A stretch of DNA of 5,927 nucleotides from assembly GCA_001800015.1 (NCBI GenBank), contig MGUO01000171.1:1-5927 (forward strand). The letters are read 5' to 3'. Positions 1-4,860 of the stretch are shown here, piece after piece; position 1 is the first letter of the stretch; each line of letters starts with the position of its first letter. The position numbers and the translations under genes are program-made. The DNA is from Elusimicrobia bacterium RIFCSPHIGHO2_02_FULL_57_9 (lineage in GTDB: Bacteria > Elusimicrobiota > Elusimicrobia > UBA1565 > UBA9628). The notes under the pieces were generated by a model, which saw nothing but the letters and a program-made list of their open reading frames with translations, was not told the origin of the DNA and ran no database searches.

Positions 1-1061
1 GGCATGGCGGCGGTTATGCCCACGATGCGGGGATCTTGTTCGGCCTCCTTGAGCAGCGCCTTGGAGAATACCGACGTATAAGCCGGCGGCGGGGCTTTGC
101 TCGTCGGGGCCTTCAGGAATTTACCGGTGGCCGGATCGAACTTGCCCGGTCCATGCCAGGTATAGGCGTCGGCCTCGGCCGGAGCGTAGCCCTTGCCCTT
201 CTTGGTCACGCAGTGAAGCAGGGTGGGGCCTTTAAGCTCCTTGATGTGGTTTAAGACCTGAACCAGGCGCTCGACGTCGTGGCCGTCGACGGGGCCGAAA
301 TAGGCGAAACCCATTTCCTCGAAGAGCATGCCCGGGAAAAGCAGCACCTTGGCGCGCTTGGCCACGCGCAGGATGCGAGCCCCCCAAAATTTAAAGCGGG
401 TCAGAAATTTCTCGATCGATTTTTCCGTGTTGCGCACCGCGCCCAGGGTCAGCAGGCGGGTCAGGAAAGTTCCCAGAGCCCCGACCCGGTTGGAAATAAA
501 CATCTGATTGTCGTTTAAGATCACCAGCAAATCGCTTTGCACCATGCCCGCGTTTTGCAGGCCCTCGTAGGATTCCCCGCCGGTCATGCAGCCATCGGAA
601 ACGATGGCGACCACCTTATTCTTCTCGCCCTTAAGATCCCGGGCGACCGCCAAACCTAAAGCGGCTGAAATCGCCGTTGAGGCATGCCCCGCGCCGAAGG
701 TGTCGTAGGGGGATTCCGTGCGCTTGATAAAACCGGAAATGCCGCCGAATTGGCGGATTTGCTTAAGCTGCTCGCGCCGGCCGGTCAGAATTTTATGGCC
801 GTAGGTTTGATGACCGGTATCCCAGACCAATTTATCCAGCGGCGTGTTGAACACATAGTGCAGGGCCACGGTGATTTCGGTGGAGCCCAAGCTTGAGCCG
901 AAATGCCCGCCGATTTTCGAGATCGTCTCGATTAAGTACTGGCGCAATTCGGCGCAGACCTTGGGAAGACGGGAAATCTGGAGTTTGCGCAGATCGGACG
1001 GATTGTCGATTTTGGGCAGAAGCTCCAGGCTTGTCTCTGAGAAGCCGGTGGGTGTGTCCAT
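1..1061 (-). CDS. dxs: 1-deoxy-D-xylulose-5-phosphate synthase, N-terminal part (3' end outside window)
   Basis: DXS condenses pyruvate and glyceraldehyde 3-phosphate to DXP with thiamine diphosphate, the first and often flux-controlling step of the MEP pathway. 353 complete residues are visible out of a usual 620-640. Family segments in order are IGGHFGSSLGSTEITVALHY (50-69, His53), WDTGHQTYGHKILTGRR (80-96), SPYDTFGAGHASTAISAALG (117-136), the cofactor segment SDGCMTGGESYEGL (155-168) ending in LNDNQMFIS (182-190), and FGPVDGHD (255-262). The usual GDG is SDG here; the metal-binding Asp156 and Asn185 are kept. WDTGHQTYG also departs slightly from the common WDVGHQAYP. The ATG follows the ispA stop by one base, with GAGAGGG about 9 nt upstream inside ispA. 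The catalytic glutamate and the pyrimidine and C-terminal domains lie beyond the left edge. It may be a second, pathway-linked copy, which cannot be judged here. Confidence 0.95.
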   Translation of the reverse strand, partial: MDTPTGFSETSLELLPKIDNPSDLRKLQISRLPKVCAELRQYLIETISKIGGHFGSSLGSTEITVALHYVFNTPLDKLVWDTGHQTYGHKILTGRREQLKQIRQFGGISGFIKRTESPYDTFGAGHASTAISAALGLAVARDLKGEKNKVVAIVSDGCMTGGESYEGLQNAGMVQSDLLVILNDNQMFISNRVGALGTFLTRLLTLGAVRNTEKSIEKFLTRFKFWGARILRVAKRAKVLLFPGMLFEEMGFAYFGPVDGHDVERLVQVLNHIKELKGPTLLHCVTKKGKGYAPAEADAYTWHGPGKFDPATGKFLKAPTSKAPPPAYTSVFSKALLKEAEQDPRIVGITAAM

Positions 1062-1062
1062 G

Positions 1063-1971
1063 TTATTTGTCCCTCTCAATGGCATAGTCGGCTAAATCGC
1101 GCAGTATCGCGGCCTGAGGGCCGAAGATCGCCAGATGCTTATGGGCTTGAGCGACCAGAGCCCGCGCTTTCTTGCGGGCCGCCGAAACGCCATAAAGAGA
1201 GGCGTAGGTCAGCTTGTGATTCTGCCGGTCCGAACCCTTCTTGCCCAGTTTTTTCTTGTCGCCCACCACGTCCAAAATGTCATCCGTGATTTGAAAGGCC
1301 AGGCCCACGGCGCGGCCGTAGGCGCGCAGGGCCTTGCGCTGGGCCGGCGTTGCCTGGGCCACAATGGCGCCCGCCTCGATGCCGGCCGTGATCAGGGCGC
1401 CGGTCTTATGCAAATGGATGTATTCCAAAGCGGGTCCGAGCCGGCGCGCGCAGCGCGCCGGCCAATTCTCGGCTTCTAAATCCGCCACCTGCCCGCCGAC
1501 CATGCCCTGGGTTCCAGCGCCCTTGGCGATTACGCGCACCAGATCCAGCGCGCTTTTGGCGGGGAGTTTTTCTTCCGCGGCATTATCGGCCGCGGTCTCG
1601 AAAGCGTAGGTCAGCAAGCCGTCGCCCGCCAGAACCGCGATGGCTTCACCGAACACTTTATGATTGGTCGGCTTGCCGCGGCGCAAATCATCGTCGTCCA
1701 TGGCCGGCAAATCGTCGTGAATCAGCGAATAGGTATGGATCATTTCCAGCGCGGCCGCGGTTTTCAAGGCCGAGCTTGCCTTGCTCCCGCAGCATTCGGC
1801 GGCCGCCATGGCTAGGACGGGCCGCAGACGCTTGCCGCCGGCAAACAGCGAATAGCTCATGGCTTTGCGTATGGTTTCGGGCTGCTCGGCGCGGCGGCGC
1901 AGCAGCGATTCCAACGTGCGCTCGACTTGCGCGCCCCGGGTTTTAAGGTAGCGGGCGAGTTGCGGCTTCAT
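1063..1971 (-). CDS. ispA: Polyprenyl (farnesyl) diphosphate synthase
   Basis: This class I trans-prenyltransferase condenses dimethylallyl diphosphate with isopentenyl diphosphate, most likely to C15 farnesyl diphosphate, the direct precursor of squalene. The 302-residue protein is of usual length. It contains GGKRLRP (45-51), the first Asp-rich motif DDLPAMD (86-92) in the longer DDxxxxD form followed by DDDLRRGKPTNH, GMVGGQ (156-161), and the second Asp-rich motif DDILD (230-234) in FQITDDILDVVGD. Tyr81, five residues before the first Asp-rich motif, matches the aromatic residue that stops elongation at C15 in bacterial farnesyl synthases (HTYSLIHDD resembles E. coli IspA). A C20 product is a less likely alternative. 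The start overlaps the hpnG stop as ATGA and has GGAG 5 nt upstream. Its TAA is 1 nt from the dxs ATG. A perfect 10-bp hairpin lies in codons 170-177. Confidence 0.95.
   Translation of the reverse strand: MKPQLARYLKTRGAQVERTLESLLRRRAEQPETIRKAMSYSLFAGGKRLRPVLAMAAAECCGSKASSALKTAAALEMIHTYSLIHDDLPAMDDDDLRRGKPTNHKVFGEAIAVLAGDGLLTYAFETAADNAAEEKLPAKSALDLVRVIAKGAGTQGMVGGQVADLEAENWPARCARRLGPALEYIHLHKTGALITAGIEAGAIVAQATPAQRKALRAYGRAVGLAFQITDDILDVVGDKKKLGKKGSDRQNHKLTYASLYGVSAARKKARALVAQAHKHLAIFGPQAAILRDLADYAIERDK
1440..1462. repeat. Perfect 10-bp inverted repeat inside ispA, arms shared with the hpnA repeat
   Basis: On the plus strand the arms GCCGGCGCGC and GCGCGCCGGC flank the loop GCA. All stem pairs are G-C, so it would be very stable in RNA or as a DNA cruciform. 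It encodes PARCARR (residues 171-177), between the conserved GGQVADLE segment and the EYIHLHKT helix, a region variable in this family. The element at 3535-3557 in hpnA has the same arms in swapped order with the same loop, though it is read in a different way there (RAGCAGAR). Confidence 0.85.
1575..1595. repeat. 7-bp inverted repeat inside ispA
   Basis: CCGCGGC and GCCGCGG pair perfectly across a 7-nt loop (ATTATCG). It encodes about TAADNAAE. One or more stems of this size are expected by chance in a window this long, so it carries little weight alone. Confidence 0.3.
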
Positions 1972-2660
1972 ATTTTCTCCAGGAATTTCTCCAGAAAAGC
2001 GCTGAGATTGGCCATGGCCTTGCGCTGCTTCAAGGCCAATCCGGCCAGCATTTTCCAGGAAATGATGTTTTTCAAAATAAAAAGAGCCGTTCCTTTGATA
2101 TCGTCGCTGAAATCACCATCTCCATCCGGGAGCGCTCCAGGCAGGGGGTCCTCCATGGCATCCAGTATCGCGCGGATGGCGAGTGGTTGAGCCTTGTGTC
2201 GAGTTGCCCATTCCCGAATAGCCGAGGTTTCCATATCCACGGCGCCGGCTCTTTGGCGGCGGCCCAGGGCGGCTTTTTCCTGGAATGTGGAAGCAACGCG
2301 GTCTGAATGGGCGATTTTGCCGAAATGAATCGGGACATTGAGGCTGCCGGCGATTTCACGCGCTGCCTGAGCCAGGTCCAGATCGGCTCCCTGTATATCG
2401 ATCATCAAATCGCCTGTTTTCATGCCCGGCTGGAGGGCTCCGCACAGTCCCGTGCTGATGACATAAGCGAAGCGCTGCGCTTCTAAACGCGCCAGGGCCG
2501 CGGCGGTTCTTTTAGGGCCGACGCCGGTTTTTAACAGCGTTACGGCGTTGCCCAATCGTTTGGCAAGAGGGTCGAATTCCCAGCGCGTGGCCGCGCAGAG
2601 CAAAATAGAATCCTTTAGCTTAGCCAACCCGTTTTCTCGTTGTGGAATCGCCGCGTTCAT
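1968..2660 (-). CDS. hpnG: Hopanoid-associated phosphorylase/nucleosidase HpnG
   Basis: HpnG belongs to the purine nucleoside phosphorylase/MTA-SAH nucleosidase superfamily. In the hopanoid pathway it acts on adenosylhopane from HpnH, removing adenine to give the ribosyl or phosphoribosyl hopane that leads to bacteriohopanetetrol. Visible signatures are the first strand ILLCAATRWEF (19-29), TGVGPKRTAAAL (45-56), STGLCGAL (69-76) followed by KTGDLMI (81-87), the substrate-site motif VDMET (141-145, related to VDMES), and Asp167 in AILDAMED, which corresponds to the base-protonating aspartate. At 230 residues it is near family length. The annotated ATG lacks a nearby Shine-Dalgarno; an in-frame TTG at 2601-2603 has AAAGGA 7 nt upstream and would give 211 residues with a short first strand. 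The C-terminus is a tandem FLEKFLEK. Its TGA overlaps the ispA ATG by 4 nt. Confidence 0.9.
   Translation of the reverse strand: MNAAIPQRENGLAKLKDSILLCAATRWEFDPLAKRLGNAVTLLKTGVGPKRTAAALARLEAQRFAYVISTGLCGALQPGMKTGDLMIDIQGADLDLAQAAREIAGSLNVPIHFGKIAHSDRVASTFQEKAALGRRQRAGAVDMETSAIREWATRHKAQPLAIRAILDAMEDPLPGALPDGDGDFSDDIKGTALFILKNIISWKMLAGLALKQRKAMANLSAFLEKFLEKI
1972..1995 (-). promoter_or_regulatory. Duplicated ribosome binding sequence for ispA within hpnG
   Basis: On the minus strand CTGGAGAAA occurs twice in tandem with TTC between the copies, ending directly at ATATG. The second copy places GGAG 5 nt before the ispA ATG, a good Shine-Dalgarno. The first copy is 12 nt further upstream. The same 24 nt encode the FLEKFLEK end of HpnG, so a 12-nt duplication created both a peptide repeat and a second GGAG. 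Confidence 0.6.
2015..2038. repeat. 8-bp inverted repeat near the 3' end of hpnG
   Basis: TGGCCTTG and CAAGGCCA pair perfectly across an 8-nt loop. It encodes ALKQRKAMA in the C-terminal helix of HpnG and ends 44 nt before the ispA start. A single 8-bp stem with this loop is not far from chance; it is listed because hairpins lie close to every upstream junction of the operon. Confidence 0.4.
2601..2616 (-). promoter_or_regulatory. Possible alternative hpnG start: AAAGGA then TTG
   Basis: The minus strand reads AAAGGATTCTATTTTG. AAAGGA (2611-2616) is followed after 7 nt by TTG (2601-2603), in frame as codon 20 of hpnG. The upstream ATG at 2658-2660 has no purine-rich site in the 20 nt before it. 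I keep the ATG because it leaves the first beta strand whole, but which start is used is open. Confidence 0.35.
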
Positions 2661-2719
2661 GGAATGCCGATTAAAAGCCTGTCACCTTCCAGGTGACGCA
2701 AAATTGTTTGTTAAAAAAA
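2661..2719 (-). promoter_or_regulatory. hpnA-hpnG gap with a 7-bp hairpin
   Basis: This 59-nt gap is the only real intergenic space in the window and is more A+T-rich than the genes around it. Read on the minus strand it starts with a run of seven T and TTAACAAACAATTTT. It then holds a perfect hairpin (2681-2697, GTCACCT and AGGTGAC around a 3-nt loop) and ends AGGCTTTTAATCGGCATTCC before the ATG. The stem is too short and the following T-run (four T, interrupted) too weak for a clear intrinsic terminator. Partial termination, RNA processing or mRNA stabilisation are possible. I found no -35/-10 pair with proper spacing. Confidence 0.55.
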
Positions 2720-3733
2720 TCATACGGCCGCCGCCATTCTAGCCTTGGCATAACCGTTGGCCGTAAACCAAGCTACGGCTTCGGCGAGAGCCGCTCGAGC
2801 GGACGTGGGCCGATAGCCCAATTCCTGCTCGGCTTTGCGCGAGTTAAACCACATATAATATTTTGCCATTTTTACGGCATCTAAAGGAACCAAAGGCTCG
2901 CCGCCGAAACACCGGGCCCGGGCCGTGTCCAAGGCGCCGAAAAGATAGGCTAGCGCATAAGGCGTTTTAAAACTCGGCGCGGGCAAACCAGCGGCGTCGG
3001 CCAGAACATTCAGCAGCTGCTTTAAGGTCATGTTTTCACCGCCCAGGATATAGCGCTGGCCGCAACGGCCTTTAACGGCCGCCAGGTAATGGCCCATAGC
3101 GGCATCGCGAACATTAACAACGTTAAGGCCGGTGTCAATGTAGGAGGGCATTCGGCCGTTCAAGAAATCAACCACCATTTTCCCGGTGGGAGTGGGCTTG
3201 ACGTCATAGGGGCCGATCGGGGCGCTGGGGTTGACGATGACCACGGGCAAGCCCGAGGCGGCGAGCGCCACGGCCGCTTTCTCGGAAAGAAACTTTGATT
3301 TTTTATAGTGGCTGACGATTTCTTCAACACCGCCATATTCCGAGCTTTCATCCGCCGGCAGCCTGTTTTTAGACGGCTTGATCGTGGAGACGCTCGAGCA
3401 ATGGACGATGCGCTCGACGCCGGCTTTGCCGGCGGCGTTGATCATATTGAGGGTTCCGTCCACATTGGTCGCATACATGTCATCGGGATTTGAAACCCAT
3501 AAGCGATAATCCGCCGCTACATGAAAAACATATCGCGCGCCGGCGCAGCCGGCGCGCAAAGCCTTTTTATCAAGGAGATCGCCTTCTATTATCTCAACGG
3601 CCTGTCCTTCTAAATTTCGTTGGTCCGCCTTTGGACGGACCAACGTCTTGACGCGAAAGCCCTTTTCCAGCAAAAGCCGTACGAGGTTGGCGCCGACAAA
3701 GCCGGTGCCGCCCGTGACAAAAGCAGAATCCAT
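2720..3733 (-). CDS. hpnA: Hopanoid-associated sugar epimerase/dehydratase HpnA (extended SDR)
   Basis: This is an NAD(P)-dependent extended short-chain dehydrogenase of the NAD-dependent epimerase/dehydratase type, a frequent member of hopanoid loci. Its exact substrate is not settled; action on the ribose-derived side chain or a polar headgroup is inference from context. The 337-residue protein opens with a Rossmann strand and the dinucleotide loop GGTGFVG (8-14). FHVAADYRLWV (70-80) is typical of HpnA. Ser113/Ser114 and the YxxxK pair Tyr143 and Lys147 (YKKSK) are the catalytic residues of the family, and NPSAPIGP (168-175) follows. I chose the ATG at 3731-3733, which gives MDSAFVTGG and a one-base overlap with the hpnH stop; a TTG one codon upstream is also in frame. 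There is no Shine-Dalgarno, so translation is probably coupled to hpnH. Perfect hairpins lie inside the gene at 3418-3434, 3535-3557 and 3618-3645. Confidence 0.93.
   Translation of the reverse strand: MDSAFVTGGTGFVGANLVRLLLEKGFRVKTLVRPKADQRNLEGQAVEIIEGDLLDKKALRAGCAGARYVFHVAADYRLWVSNPDDMYATNVDGTLNMINAAGKAGVERIVHCSSVSTIKPSKNRLPADESSEYGGVEEIVSHYKKSKFLSEKAAVALAASGLPVVIVNPSAPIGPYDVKPTPTGKMVVDFLNGRMPSYIDTGLNVVNVRDAAMGHYLAAVKGRCGQRYILGGENMTLKQLLNVLADAAGLPAPSFKTPYALAYLFGALDTARARCFGGEPLVPLDAVKMAKYYMWFNSRKAEQELGYRPTSARAALAEAVAWFTANGYAKARMAAAV
3418..3434. repeat. 7-bp inverted repeat with 3-nt loop inside hpnA
   Basis: CGCCGGC and GCCGGCG pair perfectly around TTT. It encodes part of NAAGKAGVE (about residues 99-107). 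One such 7-bp stem could occur by chance in this window; I list it because it is one of three hairpins within about 230 bp of hpnA and shares the core CGCCGGC with its neighbour at 3535-3557. Confidence 0.45.
3535..3557. repeat. Perfect 10-bp inverted repeat inside hpnA, arms shared with the ispA repeat
   Basis: On the plus strand the arms are GCGCGCCGGC and GCCGGCGCGC around the loop GCA. It encodes RAGCAGAR (about residues 60-67) before the conserved YVFHVAADY segment. The same two arms occur in the opposite order, around the same GCA loop, inside ispA at 1440-1462. Confidence 0.85.
3618..3645. repeat. Perfect 10-bp inverted repeat inside hpnA
   Basis: CGTTGGTCCG and CGGACCAACG pair perfectly across an 8-nt loop (CCTTTGGA), in which CC and GG could pair further around TTT. 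It falls in hpnA codons 30-39, encoding about TLVRPKADQR, just after the first Rossmann unit. A perfect 10-bp stem is unlikely by chance here (see findings). No function can be assigned from the sequence. Confidence 0.8.
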
Positions 3734-4848
3734 CAAGGCTTGGAGGAGGAGCCGGCGTCCGCGGCGCCGGCTAGCAGCTCCTCGTATGATTTTCCCTTGC
3801 GGGGATAAGCCCTTTGGGCTTTTTGGGGTCCGCTGATGGTGGCGATGTCGCGGACCAGCTCGAAGAATTTGGAGAAGCTGGAGAATCCATCCATGACAGC
3901 CGACGGTTCATAGCCCACGTGAACCATGCAGTTGGCGCATTTTGAGTTGCCCGAGGCGCGGCCGTATTGGGACCAATCGGTGGTTTCCAAAAGTTCTTTA
4001 TAAGTCTGAGCATAGCCGCCGTCGGCCATGAGATAGCAGGGCCGCTGCCAGCCGAAGACATTGCGCAGGGGATTGCCCCAGGGGGTGCAGTCATAGTCGC
4101 GCTTGCCCTCGAGAAAATCAAGGTAAAAGGGGCTATGGTTGAAGTCCCAGCCTTTTGCGCGCCAGTCTTTCAGGGCCTCACGAAACCACGCCTTGGTCTG
4201 TTCGTTTTTGAGGAAAAGCCCCTGGGCGGGCGCCTTTTCATAGGCGTAGCCTGGGGAAATCATCATCCCGTCAACACCCATGTCCATGCACTCATCGAAG
4301 AATTGGCGGAAATCCTGCGCGTCCTCGCCTTGAAAAATGGTGCTGTTGGTCATGACCTGGAAGCCCAGGGATTTTACCAGAGAGATCGCCGAGATCGCCG
4401 TTTTATAAACGCCCTCGCGGCAGACCATGCGGTCGTGGGTTTGCTCGCGGCCGTCTAAGTGAACGGAAAAAATAAGATTGGGGCCGGGCTTGAAGCGGTG
4501 GATATTCTTTTCCAGCAGGATGGCGTTGGTGCATAAGTAAATGAATTTGCCGCGGGCGATCAAGCCGGCGACGATCTCGTCTATTTGCGGGTGGATCAGC
4601 GGCTCTCCGCCTGCGATGGAGACGATGGGGGCGCCGCATTCCTCGGCGCAGCGCCAGCATTCCTCTCGGCTTAAGCGCTTGCGCAGGATTTCGGTCGGGT
4701 ATTGGATTTTGCCGCAGCCCGCGCATTCCAGATTGCAGGCAAACAAAGGCTCCAGCATCATGACCAGAGGAAATTTTTCCGTTCTTTTAATTTTCCGGGC
4801 CAGGATGTATTTAAAAACGGACATTTGCAGTTGTATCGGCGATGGCAT
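3733..4848 (-). CDS. hpnH: Adenosylhopane synthase HpnH (radical SAM)
   Basis: HpnH uses SAM and a [4Fe-4S] cluster to make a 5'-deoxyadenosyl radical and add it to diploptene, giving adenosylhopane, the precursor of C35 hopanoids. The 371-residue protein has the radical SAM cysteines as CNLECAGC (Cys38, Cys42, Cys45), followed by GKIQYPTEIL as in HpnH proteins, and the GGEP SAM-binding motif at 80-83. Cys106 in YLCTN (bases 4531-4533) probably matches the conserved cysteine reported in Zymomonas HpnH to reduce the product radical; I recall this from the literature and have not aligned it. Later cysteines at 254, 271, 304 and 307 (CANC) fall in the C-terminal domain. The start gives an N-terminus of family-like length, and GGAGAG lies about 8 nt upstream. 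Its TGA shares one base with the hpnA ATG. The tail AADAGSSSKP is low-complexity and overlaps an 8-bp hairpin. Confidence 0.97.
   Translation of the reverse strand: MPSPIQLQMSVFKYILARKIKRTEKFPLVMMLEPLFACNLECAGCGKIQYPTEILRKRLSREECWRCAEECGAPIVSIAGGEPLIHPQIDEIVAGLIARGKFIYLCTNAILLEKNIHRFKPGPNLIFSVHLDGREQTHDRMVCREGVYKTAISAISLVKSLGFQVMTNSTIFQGEDAQDFRQFFDECMDMGVDGMMISPGYAYEKAPAQGLFLKNEQTKAWFREALKDWRAKGWDFNHSPFYLDFLEGKRDYDCTPWGNPLRNVFGWQRPCYLMADGGYAQTYKELLETTDWSQYGRASGNSKCANCMVHVGYEPSAVMDGFSSFSKFFELVRDIATISGPQKAQRAYPRKGKSYEELLAGAADAGSSSKP
3750..3772. repeat. 8-bp inverted repeat at the 3' end of hpnH
   Basis: AGCCGGCG and CGCCGGCT pair perfectly across a 7-nt loop. The repeat lies within the tail codons of hpnH, about 16 nt upstream of the hpnA ATG. 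In the mRNA the hairpin is followed by CCUCCUCCAAGCCUUGAUG, which is neither a U-tract nor a Shine-Dalgarno. A hairpin here could restrict independent initiation at hpnA and favour coupling to hpnH (inference). Confidence 0.6.
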
Positions 4849-4860
4849 TTTTTATCTCTC
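4849..4860 (-). promoter_or_regulatory. Ribosome binding site of hpnH
   Basis: The minus strand reads GAGAGATAAAAAATG, with an upstream GG completing GGAGAG. The purine run overlaps the last two sense codons of shc, and the shc TAA sits between it and the ATG. Ribosomes ending shc can therefore restart at hpnH directly. This supports the 4848 start over the internal Met9. Confidence 0.7.

Noticed and set aside
781..816. 7-bp inverted repeat CCGGTCA / TGACCGG in dxs
   Set aside because: The loop is 22 nt, and stems of this size with long loops are expected by chance.
2661..2719. Possible promoter for hpnG in the A+T-rich gap
   Set aside because: TTAACA and TTTAAT resemble -35 and -10 boxes but are about 33 nt apart, and no other pair has 16-18 nt spacing.
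2791..2802. Self-complementary CCGCTCGAGCGG inside hpnA
   Set aside because: One or two 12-nt perfect palindromes without a loop are expected by chance in a window this size, and the bases are explained by Ala/Arg/Ser codons.
3807..3825. Terminator-like AAGCCC, TTT, GGGCTT followed by T residues on the plus strand
   Set aside because: The stem is only 6 bp, it lies within hpnH coding sequence, and no plus-strand gene exists for it to terminate. On the transcribed minus strand no U-run follows.
4383..4400. Tandem 9-nt repeat GAGATCGCC in hpnH
   Set aside because: It encodes AISAIS in a helix of HpnH and is a short in-frame codon repeat with no sign of further function.
3967..4458. A 163-codon plus-strand open frame inside hpnH
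   Set aside because: It is antisense to the conserved HpnH coding sequence, with no ribosome site and no recognisable motif.
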